A DNA stretch of 64,000 nt, taken from positions 87,498 through 151,497 of the forward strand of contig NZ_JBHUPT010000017.1 of assembly GCF_049056525.1 (NCBI RefSeq). Reading direction: 5' to 3'. Within the stretch, counting starts at the first letter, position 1; each line of letters begins with the position of its first letter. The position numbers were made by a program, and so were the translations under genes. Below the pieces are notes generated by a model. It did not search any database, was not told where the DNA came from, and worked only from the letters and a program-made list of their open reading frames with translations. This document shows positions 1 through 8,861 of this stretch, one piece after another. Source of the DNA: Leisingera coralii. Its GTDB lineage: Bacteria > Pseudomonadota > Alphaproteobacteria > Rhodobacterales > Rhodobacteraceae.

Positions 1-762
1 GGACGTGCCGATGATGCCGAAAATCCCCTGGTTGGAAGGAGAAACCCAGAACCCGCGGTCATTGTCGGTGCGCGCGATCACACCCGCCACGCGGGCCGAT
101 GCCGGTTCGTCAACGACATCACCGGCGCTGTCGAGCACCTTGACCCAAGGGTCGACCACATAGATGCGGCCCGAGGTGCCCCAGTCGCCTGCATAGGTCT
201 GCGCCGCGGCGTCGGTGGTGTTCGGCCCGTCCGCGATGATCACGGCGCCGATGCGGTCGGCGATGCCTTCCAGCTCGGCCACAACCGGGTTGGCCAGATA
301 GGTGCCAGGGTTGCCGTCATCCTCCGGACGCTGATGGGTCCAGCCCGGCGCGCAGAGGATGCGCGGGGCATGACCGGCAACGCTCTCGGCGCCCAGCAGC
401 GCATGCACGCCCTCAAACTGGCCGGTGCCGGAGTTCACACCGCCGATCACGTTGGCCAGCGTCGCGGCATCGTCGACGCCCTCATCAACGCGCACCACGA
501 TTACAACGGCCCCGATCTGGTCGAAGATTCCATCGAGCGCACCCGGCAGCGTGCCGCCACCGGTGCCATCTTCCGTGGTGTCCAGTTTCGACGCCTCGAC
601 GCGGCTGCCCGCCACCAGAACCGGAGTGTTCAAGGGGAAGGCGTCTGCATCTGCCTGCGGCGCCGTGCCGACAATGCCAATGACGCCAGTGGAAATGGTG
701 CGGATCGGGCGCGGACCCGTGTCGATCTCGAGCACCTCGACCCCATGGAGAAAACCAGCCAT
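1..762 (-). CDS. Contractile tail sheath protein (P2 FI-like), 3' end missing
   Basis: The reading frame opens at ATG 762, behind a GAGGAAG ribosome binding site, and runs without a stop to the left edge (254 codons visible). The start MAGFLHGVEVLEID, followed by an IRTISTGVIGIVGTAP stretch, is typical of the N-terminal domain of P2-type tail sheaths. Further in come a Gly/Thr-rich loop and an FWVSPSNQGIFGI stretch close to the usual sheath core. Sheath subunits polymerise around the tail tube and contract on infection, so this gene marks the phage as a myovirus-type particle. The gene lies downstream of the fibre genes, separated from them by a terminator-like hairpin. Confidence 0.9.
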   Translation of the reverse strand, partial: MAGFLHGVEVLEIDTGPRPIRTISTGVIGIVGTAPQADADAFPLNTPVLVAGSRVEASKLDTTEDGTGGGTLPGALDGIFDQIGAVVIVVRVDEGVDDAATLANVIGGVNSGTGQFEGVHALLGAESVAGHAPRILCAPGWTHQRPEDDGNPGTYLANPVVAELEGIADRIGAVIIADGPNTTDAAAQTYAGDWGTSGRIYVVDPWVKVLDSAGDVVDEPASARVAGVIARTDNDRGFWVSPSNQGIFGIIGTS

Positions 763-797
763 TTCTTCCTCGCGTTTGCTGCATTCCCCGACACAAT

Positions 798-832
798 AAA
801 ACCGCCAGCGGCAGTGAGCCTCTGGCGGTTTT
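798..832. terminator. Bidirectional hairpin between fibre genes and tail sheath
   Basis: An 11-base perfect inverted repeat, AAAACCGCCAG (798-808) and CTGGCGGTTTT (822-832), has a 13-base loop. The A and T runs at its two feet give U-tracts in both directions. It lies between the fibre/assembly genes and the sheath gene, all on the minus strand, so it probably ends or attenuates the fibre transcript. Confidence 0.75.
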
Positions 833-856
833 CCACCCGACAAAAAAGACGGCGGC

Positions 857-1309
857 TTATTTGGTCAGCGCTTCGGATACAGCAGTCGCGCGGTTCTCGA
901 TCTCGGCCATAACCTCGGCCTCCCCTTTGACCAGGAAGGGCAGTTTCACATCTCCGGCTTCCACCTTGGCCAAAAAGCTGCTGGCAACCGGCTCGAAAGC
1001 CGCCGCCGCCGCGCGCACCTCTTCCAGGGACTGGGCGCTGTGCAGGCCTTTGATCAGGGCTGCCAGGTGGTACAAGGCCAGCGCACTGCCATCGCTGGCG
1101 GTGCCCAAGAGGGACAAGGTGTCGCCCGCGCTGGCCGCGATCCCCTCGCGGATCAGCGCGCGGGTCTCTTCAGCAGAAACCGGGATGCGCTCCACTTTCC
1201 CTGCGTCGTACCCTTCACTGATGACCCCCTGCGCTTGGGAGCAAGCTTCAGCCAACGGCACGAAACCACTGACATCAAAAAGGTGGATGCCGTCATGCAA
1301 GATTTTCAC
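857..1309 (-). CDS. Phage tail-end protein of unknown function, downstream of fibre genes
   Basis: This is a 150-aa protein with no family I recognise. The chosen start is GTG at 1309: it has GGAGG seven bases upstream and its GTGA overlaps the stop codon of the preceding gene by four bases. A longer frame opens at TTG 1324 but would place the ribosome binding site inside the gene. The N-terminus (VKILHDGIHLFDVSGF) is compact and hydrophobic. The rest is alanine-rich and predicted mostly helical, including a SLEEVRAAAAAFEP segment. Its place after two fibre-like genes suggests a fibre assembly chaperone or cap, but that is inference from position only. Confidence 0.6.
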   Translation of the reverse strand: MKILHDGIHLFDVSGFVPLAEACSQAQGVISEGYDAGKVERIPVSAEETRALIREGIAASAGDTLSLLGTASDGSALALYHLAALIKGLHSAQSLEEVRAAAAAFEPVASSFLAKVEAGDVKLPFLVKGEAEVMAEIENRATAVSEALTK

Positions 1310-2094
1310 GGTTTTGCCTCCCAAGCGTTTGTCACGAAATTGAGTTTGTGGTGGTAGTCGCCATTGTCGTTTAATCGAACCAAGCCGGGGAAGAACCCCC
1401 AGCCGATGACATCTGCTGGATACTTGGTTGTAAGAGCCTGCGGGCCGCAGACCAGAAGCGAACCGACATCGGGAATGTCAGCAGTACGGAAGTTCATCCG
1501 CGGATGGATATAGTGACCCGGTGAGTTAAGATGCCCATAGACACTCAACGGCGAATGCCAGACAGCCCAGTTATTCGAACCCCGTGTGAAGAGGGCGTGC
1601 TCGGTCAGGTGATCAAGGATCCCAGGCACTTCCTCTTTGACCCAGCACCCGAACATGCCAGTAAAGGGCACATTGGACTGGCTGAAAACCTGAATGTCCT
1701 CGGGCTCACCTCCGGCGGAAAAATCCCAGGAGAACCGCCAGAAGTTGAACGTGAAATTCCGAAAATTCGCCCCTCCGTGATAAGAGGTAGGGACCGATTG
1801 ATAAAACTCTTCTTCCAGAGACCCCGGAACGATGGCAGTCGACTCTCCGTAGGTGCTGGAGCCTGCCAATGACCACGAGGTGAAGCCGTTATTTGCGGGG
1901 AGGAACCACCCGTCAGGGAGGCCATCTCCTGTGCTGTCGATACCCGCCTGGTTGGGCAGAAGACCCAACAGAGTTTGAAGGCCGGGTGCCGTTTGGCCCA
2001 TATAGTCGTCGTGCCGAGCTTCCGCTGCGTCAGCTTTGTCCGAAAGGCTATCCTGCCGCTCGATCATTTCAGAAATGCTGTTTTCAAGCCCCAT
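1306..2094 (-). CDS. Distal tail fibre-like protein of unknown fold
   Basis: The 262-aa product starts at ATG 2094, five bases after GGAGG; an in-frame ATG at 2106 has no such site. It overlaps the end of the large fibre gene by 11 bases. The first 40 residues (SISEMIERQDSLSDKADAAEARHDDY) look like a short coiled coil. The remainder is rich in aromatic residues, Gly, Asn and Ser, as in beta-rich receptor-binding domains (GWFLPANNGFTSWSLAG, WAVWHSPLSVYGHL). A receptor-binding or fibre-tip role fits its location after the collar fibre. No catalytic motif is evident. Confidence 0.6.
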   Translation of the reverse strand: MGLENSISEMIERQDSLSDKADAAEARHDDYMGQTAPGLQTLLGLLPNQAGIDSTGDGLPDGWFLPANNGFTSWSLAGSSTYGESTAIVPGSLEEEFYQSVPTSYHGGANFRNFTFNFWRFSWDFSAGGEPEDIQVFSQSNVPFTGMFGCWVKEEVPGILDHLTEHALFTRGSNNWAVWHSPLSVYGHLNSPGHYIHPRMNFRTADIPDVGSLLVCGPQALTTKYPADVIGWGFFPGLVRLNDNGDYHHKLNFVTNAWEAKP

Positions 2095-4219
2095 TGTTGC
2101 CTCCATAGCGAGCCGTGTGCTTCATTTCGTGGATTTCGTTTGCCAGCGCGGCCAACGCACGCTGGGTTTCTTTGCGCACCGCCTCCATGTGGCCGAACTC
2201 AAAGCTGCCCTCATGGTGGACCGGTGCGATGGGATAGCGGATCCGGGCGGTCTGCACGCCTTGGATTTCAGGCATGTGGACGTACACACCGGACCCGCGC
2301 ATCAGCCGGGCTTGGCCGTCGCCGCACATCATCCAGGCCGCGGCATCGGTGTCCGCCGGGTCCAGCGGCGCTCCTGCGCCATCGAACAGGACTGACGGCG
2401 TCATGTACCAGCGTCCATTGCGGTGCGCGTTGGAAAAGGCCGTTGCCTGGGAATTGCCGTTCCCTGTCGGCCATCCGCCCTCGGCAATGCTGTAGGGGTT
2501 CCAGGAGGCCAGCGGGCTGGCCACGATCAGCTCCATCGGGATCGCCCAGGAAATGCGGTGTCCGCCCCCCATGCCGGGTATAGACGTCACCTCCTGGCGG
2601 GTGGTTGCGGCCCGGAACAGGAAGGGGTCATTGTAGCCGAAACGATAGTTCCGGCGCCCGGCCGCTCCGGCATGCTCATAGCTGTAGAACCGGGCGTAGC
2701 AGGCCGAGTTCATCAGGTCGGATGTCTTGAAGTTCATCAGACGCTGGACGAACTCTGCTCCGCTGTCACTGGTGTCGGTGTAGTCTTCATTGATCACTGC
2801 ACCCAGCCCGTCCAGGCCCGGCACCTTGCTCATGATTTCATCCAGCAGGCCGGGATTTGAGCGGCGGGCGATGCTGTCATCGCCGATCGCGTAATTGACC
2901 CGGTAGCGCCCCAGGCGGTTGGCATCCATTTGCGCATCGGAGTTTCCGGTCGCCTGGCGTGTCACCGGATCATCAACCTGGCTGGTCATCAAATGCGCAG
3001 GATATTCGCCGTAGTTGCCCAGGCGAACAGCGCTGACACGGTAGCGCAGCACCGCGAACTGGGGAGCGCCGTCCGGCCGCATGACCCGCACAACTGTCGG
3101 CTTGAAGTCGTCGTTTTCAAAACGGGGCTTCAACCCCGAAGCCATCAGCGCGATGTAGTCATCGTTCATGTGCTTGTGGCCGAGGTTCGAAAGCTGGTGG
3201 CGGAAGCTCGGGAAGGTATCGACCAGCTGGTCGCCGTCCAGGTTCTCCAGCCAGACTTCCAGCACCGACAGATAAGTGTCGAAATACGGGCGGTAATCGC
3301 GTATGCCAGTATCCTTGGCGCCGAAAGCCCGAAGGTATTCGCGCATTTCCGTGATCTGGTCCTCGGGCGCCGCCTGCGCCGCAACAGACGGCGGCACAGG
3401 CGGCGGCACTGCATCTTCCACCGCCAGATAGGCATCCCCGATGCTGTGTATGATCTTGTAGTCGATGTGGCGCGTATTGACCTCGTGCCCGTTCACGATG
3501 GCCGTGATTTCGGGCATGCCGCACATCAGCGGATAGTTCGGATGGTTGTGGACGCCGAAAGAGGCGAAGGCCGCAACGCTGGGCCGATGATAAGCAGCAT
3601 CGCCGCCATAGGCATAGTGCCGTCCCATGCGGATGCCGGATTGCCCGTAGCCGCGGCGGATCTGCGCCAGCAGCTCGAACTGCTCCATGGAGCTGTACAT
3701 GTGCTCCTTCAGATTGCGGGTTAGCGCAAAATTGAAGTTGTTACCGGGCAGATGCTGGCCTGACATGTCGTCCAGAACATCATAGGTCACCGGGTCGGCA
3801 TCCAGCACCTGGATTTCAACCGCCCCTTCCGGCAGGACGCCCAGAGCCACATGCAGCTCGATAGTGGTCTTGGCTCCTTCTGACACCGCGGTGAAGGACC
3901 GCTCTGTGCTGGACAGGATGAACAATGGGACATCCTGCCCGTTCACCTCGATAAAGAACGCCGCTTCCCAGGCGATATAATTGGAGGTGCCTTCCACTGT
4001 TGCGGCCACGCGCCAGACGCCGCCGCCTTCATAGTCGCTGCGATGGATATTCGCGCGGTCCTGTTCAGCCGCCAGAGCGGTTTCGTCGCCGGTCGGCACG
4101 TAGGAACCGGTGCCGATGGCGATCTTGGTGACGGGCAGGGTTTGCCCGTTCGCATGTGCTTCGGCCACTGCGTCGCGGCCGACAGTCGTCAAGACCGGGT
4201 GAAACTCAGGTACGGTCAT
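2084..4219 (-). CDS. Tail-collar fibre protein (P2 gpH-like)
   Basis: This is a 711-aa fibre. The first ~150 residues (FHPVLTTVGRDAVAEAHANG, LPVTKIAIGTGSYVPTGDE, IAWEAAFFIEVNGQ) match the tail-collar fibre N-terminal domain (DUF3751), which anchors P2 gpH-type fibres to the baseplate. The long C-terminal part is unlike known fibre tips I can name and is probably the host-specific receptor-binding region. The start ATG at 4219 overlaps the stop of the gpI gene by four bases, giving the order J-I-fibre seen in P2-like phages. Confidence 0.85.
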   Translation of the reverse strand: MTVPEFHPVLTTVGRDAVAEAHANGQTLPVTKIAIGTGSYVPTGDETALAAEQDRANIHRSDYEGGGVWRVAATVEGTSNYIAWEAAFFIEVNGQDVPLFILSSTERSFTAVSEGAKTTIELHVALGVLPEGAVEIQVLDADPVTYDVLDDMSGQHLPGNNFNFALTRNLKEHMYSSMEQFELLAQIRRGYGQSGIRMGRHYAYGGDAAYHRPSVAAFASFGVHNHPNYPLMCGMPEITAIVNGHEVNTRHIDYKIIHSIGDAYLAVEDAVPPPVPPSVAAQAAPEDQITEMREYLRAFGAKDTGIRDYRPYFDTYLSVLEVWLENLDGDQLVDTFPSFRHQLSNLGHKHMNDDYIALMASGLKPRFENDDFKPTVVRVMRPDGAPQFAVLRYRVSAVRLGNYGEYPAHLMTSQVDDPVTRQATGNSDAQMDANRLGRYRVNYAIGDDSIARRSNPGLLDEIMSKVPGLDGLGAVINEDYTDTSDSGAEFVQRLMNFKTSDLMNSACYARFYSYEHAGAAGRRNYRFGYNDPFLFRAATTRQEVTSIPGMGGGHRISWAIPMELIVASPLASWNPYSIAEGGWPTGNGNSQATAFSNAHRNGRWYMTPSVLFDGAGAPLDPADTDAAAWMMCGDGQARLMRGSGVYVHMPEIQGVQTARIRYPIAPVHHEGSFEFGHMEAVRKETQRALAALANEIHEMKHTARYGGNNGA

Positions 4220-4857
4220 TGGACCTCCAAACGTGCATAGGTGAAATGGCGCGCACGGGGTGCCGCACTGTCAACGGTTGCCAGGCGGCTGATACGATCA
4301 ATGCGGCCGATACTCAGCCGGGCGCTGGAATAGGAGCGGCTGCGGGCGGACGAACCCGATTTGAGCTGAGCCGGGAAATCCAGCAGAAAGGCCAGATCGA
4401 CATGGGCCCGGGCCGGTTTGACACTCTCCAGGACCCGGCGCACCTGGGCGCGCAGTTCCAGGCTGAGCCAGGGTCGGCTGGGATCGCCGATCAGATCCAC
4501 GGTGGGCTGGACTGTCGCCCGGAAGGTATAGGGCCTGCCCGCATACTCGAACCATTCTTCGAGGCCGACTTCCACGCCCAAGGCCGCCAGTGCTCGCACC
4601 AAACCCGCCTTGGTGCCTTTCTCCCGGTGCAAGGCAAAGGCCTCACGCACAGCGGCCCGGCGGTTTTCTTCCGGCCAGTTCGGATCCCAGACATCGACCG
4701 AAAAAGCGTAGGCGAGCCACGGCAGCAACTCGGCCGGGCATCTATGCGGATCCCAGAGCGCGCGAAACTGCTCCTGCGGCAACATGGCCGGGCCAGTGAC
4801 AGCTTCAATTGAACGTTCCTGCGGTGTTGCATTGTGAGGCAGCAGACTCTCAGACAC
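4216..4857 (-). CDS. Tail protein I, baseplate wedge (P2 gpI-like)
   Basis: The protein is 213 aa. The N-terminal stretch LLPHNATPQERSIEAVTGPA, followed by LPWLAYAFSVDVWDPNWPEE and HREKGTKAGLVRALAALG, is the signature of phage tail protein I. The start is GTG at 4857, five bases after GGAGG and overlapping the end of gpJ by eight bases. gpI joins gpJ and gpW in the baseplate wedge. The last ~45 residues (SSARSRSYSSARLSIGRIDR) are Ser/Arg-rich and look disordered. Confidence 0.88.
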   Translation of the reverse strand: MSESLLPHNATPQERSIEAVTGPAMLPQEQFRALWDPHRCPAELLPWLAYAFSVDVWDPNWPEENRRAAVREAFALHREKGTKAGLVRALAALGVEVGLEEWFEYAGRPYTFRATVQPTVDLIGDPSRPWLSLELRAQVRRVLESVKPARAHVDLAFLLDFPAQLKSGSSARSRSYSSARLSIGRIDRISRLATVDSAAPRARHFTYARLEVQ

Positions 4858-5749
4858 CGGTGCCTCCCACAGACAGAGAAATTCCGGTGCAGAAGGCCGC
4901 CTGCCCGTAATTGGTCACGATGTCGGCGGTTGGACTGGCCAATACCACATTCTGAACGCCCGGCTGGTGCAGGGCAGCATAGAGCCCGGAAAGCGTCACA
5001 TCTCTGCCAAGCCGGTGCTGTTCAGCTGCATAGGCCGTGGCGGCATTTTCTGCGGCCCGCCGCACGACCGCACTGTCGGGCCCTGGCAGCACGGTCAGGG
5101 CCGCCTCGATCGCATAAGTCAGGATCGCCGCGCCTTGCACGGTCACCCGGTCTGTCAGCGGCCGCACATCGTCGGCATTCAGCACATCGTCGACTGCCGC
5201 CAGCAGAGCAGCGCTGGCAGAGCCATCCCCGGTGCGGGACAGGACAGTCACCAGCACCTCGCCAGGAGCCGGGCTTCGAACACTGGCATCCGCGACATCC
5301 GCATCTGCGCCGAGCGCATGGAAGATATAGGCACCCACCGGTCCCGCTGTGCTCAACCCTTCGTATGCCAGCAGCATTCGGCGGCGGAAGTCATCGTCGC
5401 TTTCCAGTACAGGCGCTTTAGGCGGCAAAGCACTCAGGTCGCCCGGGTCAATGACCAGACGTTCCACACCATAGCGCGCGGCAATGTTGTCCAGGTCCGC
5501 TCCAAGGGCATAGGCGGGCATCACCGCGCGAGCCGCATCGTTGACTTGCTGCAATGCCAGGGTCCGGTAATAGGCTGCGACCTCGAGAATCTTGAAAGCT
5601 GGATCACTTTCGACCAGAGCATCAAAGGCCGGATCACGCGCCCGCAGCTCGGCCAGCATAGCGGCAAGGGTCGCCTCGTAATCTACGGCCTGAAGCACAT
5701 CAGGCGCAGGCAGCAGAGAAAGATCAATTGCTGAAAACCCGCCCGCCAT
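4850..5749 (-). CDS. Baseplate assembly protein J (P2 gpJ-like)
   Basis: This 299-aa protein fits the baseplate J family: FSAIDLSLLPAPDVLQAVDYE near the start, DPAFKILEVAAYYRTLALQQVNDAARAV at about residues 65-92, LDNIAARYGVERLVIDPGD, and ESDDDFRRRMLLAYEGLSTAGPVGAY in the middle. It forms the outer rim of the baseplate wedge and triggers sheath contraction. Its ATG at 5749 overlaps the gpW stop as TAATG, so the two are translationally coupled. Confidence 0.93.
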   Translation of the reverse strand: MAGGFSAIDLSLLPAPDVLQAVDYEATLAAMLAELRARDPAFDALVESDPAFKILEVAAYYRTLALQQVNDAARAVMPAYALGADLDNIAARYGVERLVIDPGDLSALPPKAPVLESDDDFRRRMLLAYEGLSTAGPVGAYIFHALGADADVADASVRSPAPGEVLVTVLSRTGDGSASAALLAAVDDVLNADDVRPLTDRVTVQGAAILTYAIEAALTVLPGPDSAVVRRAAENAATAYAAEQHRLGRDVTLSGLYAALHQPGVQNVVLASPTADIVTNYGQAAFCTGISLSVGGTGV

Positions 5750-6087
5750 TAGCGCACCTCGATCCCATCAAGCGTGACCGGCTCACCGGTCGGCCGGTAC
5801 TGCCCCTCGAGCGAGATCACGATGCCCCCCGGTTCGGGCATTTCTATTGAAACCTGCTCGACCTGCAGCCGCGGCTCCCAGGTCTCGAGCGCCTCATAGG
5901 TGGCCGCCATCATGTCGAGGCGGGTCGCGTCGTTCATCGGCGCATCCACCAGCCGGTAAAGGCGGCTGCCATAGTCCCGGCGCATGACGCGGGTGCCGAT
6001 GGGGGTGGTCAGGATATCCCGCACCGACTGCCGCAGATGCGCCAGGCCGGAGAGTTCTTTTCCTGTGGATGCGTCGATGCCAATCAT
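5749..6087 (-). CDS. Baseplate wedge protein W (P2 gpW / T4 gp25 family)
   Basis: This 112-aa protein contains HLRQSVRDILTTPIGTRVMRRDYGSRLYRLVD, the conserved core of the gpW/gp25 family, and a C-terminal beta section (EPGGIVISLEGQYRPTGEPV). T4 gp25 nucleates sheath assembly from the baseplate. In P2 the upstream neighbour is V. Here W and V are separated by about 1 kb that carries the PAAR gene and a reversed membrane-protein gene. Confidence 0.92.
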   Translation of the reverse strand: MIGIDASTGKELSGLAHLRQSVRDILTTPIGTRVMRRDYGSRLYRLVDAPMNDATRLDMMAATYEALETWEPRLQVEQVSIEMPEPGGIVISLEGQYRPTGEPVTLDGIEVR

Positions 6088-6242
6088 GCCGCGATCATGG
6101 CCGGGCAGGATAACTCCTGCCCTCTGGCGGATTTCCCTACATAAAGTACGCCGACAGGTTGCTGAGGGCGCGAGACTACACTACTCGCGAATTAGCTGGC
6201 AAAGAATGTCGGTCATTTAGTATCTTGTGTACGGGGATAGAA

Positions 6243-7028
6243 ATGGCAATTAGGGGTCGCTTCAGAACGTTTGATTTTTGGGATGGAGCCGTTTTTGGAT
6301 CATTCTGTGTAAGCGAGCTCGCGCTTCTGCTAGCTTGGCTTTTTTCAGAGAGTTCGCCAGAGTCACAATCGACACTAGCAACTTTGGCAGCGATACCCTT
6401 CGCATTCTTGGCGGCACTCGTTGTTCTTTGGACCACTCGGTATCAACTCAGCCACGTTCGACGGCAAGACCTTGCTTCTGCGCGAGTAGTTCTACCTCTG
6501 GCGCTGACAAGGATGATCGACATCGCTGATAATGCCATTCTTCTCGCCTCTGGCGAACACTCCAGACCGCCGACCAGTCTTGAGGAAGCGCGCGAGATGC
6601 TTCGGTTAGACGATGAGATCATTCAAATTATCCGAGACAACGTTCGTGCAGCTGACCCTGTTACACGTCGATGGTTGACAGTAATGATCGCCCGCTACCA
6701 AGTCTACTTTTCCCGCATCAATGACTGGTGGAACGCTACCCCGCCTATGACAAATCCTATTGGGCAAACCCAGTTCAATCCAAACAGGGAAGATGCCCTA
6801 CTGGATTGGGCGACCTTTCACGCCCTGGTAGGTCATCATTATGAATACGCACGATCAGCGATCGACCAGGTTCCCACTCGGATGGATCCTTCGAGAATTC
6901 GCTCGGCGTTCTTCCACAACATCTTTCACATCGACTTTACTACAGGATTTGAGAAAAGGATCGAGTACAGACTGGCACGGATCAAAGATGGTCGCGTCGA
7001 ACATTTTGAGTTCAAGCTAAACCTTTAA
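6243..7028 (+). CDS. Two-TM membrane protein in reverse orientation inside the tail module (moron candidate)
   Basis: The start chosen is ATG 6243, six bases after GGGG (6233-6236), giving 261 aa; longer in-frame versions lack a good ribosome binding site. Two hydrophobic segments are clear, about residues 12-33 (GAVFGSFCVSELALLLAWLF) and 45-62 (TLAAIPFAFLAALVVLW). A ~200-aa cytosolic region with conserved-looking helices follows. It is the only plus-strand gene in the late region and its codon use is less GC-rich than its neighbours. I recognise no family. A superinfection-exclusion or lysogenic-conversion role is a guess from position and topology. Confidence 0.75.
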   Translation: MAIRGRFRTFDFWDGAVFGSFCVSELALLLAWLFSESSPESQSTLATLAAIPFAFLAALVVLWTTRYQLSHVRRQDLASARVVLPLALTRMIDIADNAILLASGEHSRPPTSLEEAREMLRLDDEIIQIIRDNVRAADPVTRRWLTVMIARYQVYFSRINDWWNATPPMTNPIGQTQFNPNREDALLDWATFHALVGHHYEYARSAIDQVPTRMDPSRIRSAFFHNIFHIDFTTGFEKRIEYRLARIKDGRVEHFEFKLNL

Positions 7029-7080
7029 TGCTTCACCCAATTTGCGCTTTTGGGACATGCTTGGAAGCACAGAAAGAACA

Positions 7081-7347
7081 TTAACTCTGCGCGATTACAT
7101 TACCAGAGCCGCTGGAAGGGTGGCCGCAGCTCGCGGGGTCGCCCTGCCTGCAAATGCCGATGCCCTCGGCGAACACCGTGCTGCTGGCGCCCGCCATGAC
7201 CGGTGCTGCATGCGGGGGAATTCCATGACCAGCCACCGCACAGCCCAGCACGGCGACGTTGGTGCCGTTCACAAAGACGCTCGGCGCCAGCACGCCGATC
7301 AGCGTGCCGCCCGCGGCATCCTGAGATATGCGCGAAACACCCGGCAT
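7081..7347 (-). CDS. PAAR-motif spike tip protein
   Basis: This 88-aa protein is Gly/Ala-rich with the repeated PAAR pattern: NGTNVAVLGCAVAGHGIPPHAAPVMAGASSTVF followed by GIGICRQGDPASCGHP. Several His and Cys residues can hold the tip metal ion. PAAR proteins cap the central spike (gpV trimer) of contractile tails and of type VI secretion. The gene starts at ATG 7347, on the last base of the gpV gene, which fits a spike-plus-tip pair. Confidence 0.88.
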   Translation of the reverse strand: MPGVSRISQDAAGGTLIGVLAPSVFVNGTNVAVLGCAVAGHGIPPHAAPVMAGASSTVFAEGIGICRQGDPASCGHPSSGSGNVIAQS

Positions 7348-7772
7348 CAGTTCAAATCAATCCGAGCGCCGTTGAGCCTGATACCACCAGCGTCGATTGT
7401 GATGGCTGAACCGTTTGACGAAATCACGATTGCACCATCTTTCACGCTTATCGACGAAGCCCCCAGCTGCAGCAGGTGTTGCGCCCCATCACCGGATGGC
7501 GCTGCGTTGCTGGCACTGAACACCGAACCGACAATCACGCCCTGCGCGGTATCGCCGGATTCTGACAGAACCACCACCTGCTCGCCAATGGCCACCGGCG
7601 CCCAGACTTTGATAGTAGCCGCGCGCTCTGCCAGCCAGGGCAGCCAGTTGCTCTCGCTTTCACCGCCAAAGCTCACCTTCGCGCGGGCGACGCCTGCATC
7701 CACGGCCGTCACCAAGCCAAAGCGCACGATGCCCTCACGTGCCTGCTCATTGCGCGCCGCTCCATAGCTCAT
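7347..7772 (-). CDS. Baseplate assembly protein V, central spike (P2 gpV-like)
   Basis: This 141-aa protein is a good match to phage gpV: an N-terminal OB-like section (GLVTAVDAGVARAKVSFGGE, then ESNWLPWLAERA), a central VWAPVAIGEQVVVLSESGD segment, and a C-terminal beta-helical stretch (SISVKDGAIVISSNGSAITIDAGGIRLNG) that forms the triangular spike. It is followed directly by the PAAR tip and preceded by a tail-completion gene with a four-base overlap. Confidence 0.92.
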   Translation of the reverse strand: MSYGAARNEQAREGIVRFGLVTAVDAGVARAKVSFGGESESNWLPWLAERAATIKVWAPVAIGEQVVVLSESGDTAQGVIVGSVFSASNAAPSGDGAQHLLQLGASSISVKDGAIVISSNGSAITIDAGGIRLNGARIDLN

Positions 7773-8305
7773 GCGCCACTCCCATCAATCTCGGTGTAGT
7801 CAGGTTCCTGCCCCGGCCCGATGTCAGGCGAGTAGCCAATCATCACCTGTTCCGGCGTGACGCCTTCACCGGTCCAGACGCTCTGCCCCAGATCAATCTG
7901 CTGGTCCCACTCGACCGCCCAGACCTCGAATTTGTCCAACTCCGGGTCAAAGGCATCCGGACCGATATAGGTTACCTGCGCCGGGCTCACGCGCTGCCCC
8001 CAGCGGTTTTGCTGCACCAGCACCCCCAGCGCTCCGGCCAGCTTGCGGATCTCTCGCTGCACGTTTTCGGCGCGGAAGCTCAACACCACCCGCACCACCC
8101 ATTTCGACACCACAGCCAGCTGTTCGGTGCCCGGATCGCTGTCCAGGTCGGCTTCCATGTCGGCAAGCTCGATCAGCACCGCGGGCACCTGCAGGGATTT
8201 CCGCGGAGCCCCGTAATCCTCGACGGCTGCCAGCGCCGGAAACTGTTCGCTGATCCTGGCTTTGATCGCGTCATGCAGCTGATCCAGATCGAGATTGCCG
8301 ACCAT
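7769..8305 (-). CDS. Putative tail terminator/completion protein (lambda gpU position)
   Basis: The protein is 178 aa and begins MVGNLDLDQLHDAIKARISEQFP. That opening, a following beta-rich part (QVPAVLIELADMEADLDSDPGTEQLAVVSKWVVRVVLSF) and a W-rich tail are common to small phage tail-terminator proteins. It occupies the place of gpU, directly after the gpZ homologue and before gpV. The assignment rests mostly on gene order, since sequence similarity to gpU is not obvious by eye. The C-terminal 25 residues are acidic and probably flexible. Confidence 0.6.
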   Translation of the reverse strand: MVGNLDLDQLHDAIKARISEQFPALAAVEDYGAPRKSLQVPAVLIELADMEADLDSDPGTEQLAVVSKWVVRVVLSFRAENVQREIRKLAGALGVLVQQNRWGQRVSPAQVTYIGPDAFDPELDKFEVWAVEWDQQIDLGQSVWTGEGVTPEQVMIGYSPDIGPGQEPDYTEIDGSGA

Positions 8306-8308
8306 AGC

Positions 8309-8857
8309 TTACCCTCTCCCCACGCCGTAGATCGTGAGGGCGCGCACCTCGGCCCGGAAGTTCTTGAAAAACAACTCTTCGATCTCGTCGAACACCTCAT
8401 CCTCGATGAAGATCTGCGCTTTGTCCTCGATCGGCATGCGTTCCTCTTTGATGGGATAGGCCCGCTGCGTCGCCCGGCGCATCACAGTCGGCCGACCCTT
8501 GGAGTTCCGGCCGACAAATGCCCCCGGGAAGTCTTGCCCGCTATACCGGGCGCCGCCGCCAGTGCGCATGGCTCGGCCCTTGAAGGCAGACACGCGCATG
8601 TCATTGAGACCGAACCACATGCGCACCTCGCCCAGGCTCTTGCCGCGGCTGAACCGGAACCCCTGCAGGCGCTTGCGCAGCTCTGCCGCCGTGCGCAGCT
8701 GCAGCTCAGTGCGCAGCCCTTTGCGGGCGCGGGTCTTCATGGTTTGTGCGGTGCGGCGCAACGCCCGGGAATAGGCAAACCGCAGATCTTTTTCGCTCGC
8801 CTCGAACTCATCGGCGATGCGTTTCAATTCCCTCGCATCGAAATCAAAGGCGAGCAT
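8309..8857 (-). CDS. Minor tail protein Z (lambda gpZ family)
   Basis: The start is taken as ATG 8857 (MLAFDFDARELKRIADEF), giving 182 aa; an upstream in-frame start at 8902 would run into the neighbouring gene. The Arg/Lys-rich helical N-terminal half (YSRALRRTAQTMKTRARKGLRTELQLR) followed by RKRLQGFRFSRGKSLGEVRMWFGLNDM is characteristic of the prophage minor tail protein Z family, which activates tails for head joining. It sits between the FII-like and U-like genes, as in lambda. Confidence 0.82.
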   Translation of the reverse strand: MLAFDFDARELKRIADEFEASEKDLRFAYSRALRRTAQTMKTRARKGLRTELQLRTAAELRKRLQGFRFSRGKSLGEVRMWFGLNDMRVSAFKGRAMRTGGGARYSGQDFPGAFVGRNSKGRPTVMRRATQRAYPIKEERMPIEDKAQIFIEDEVFDEIEELFFKNFRAEVRALTIYGVGRG

Positions 8858-8861
8858 GGCC

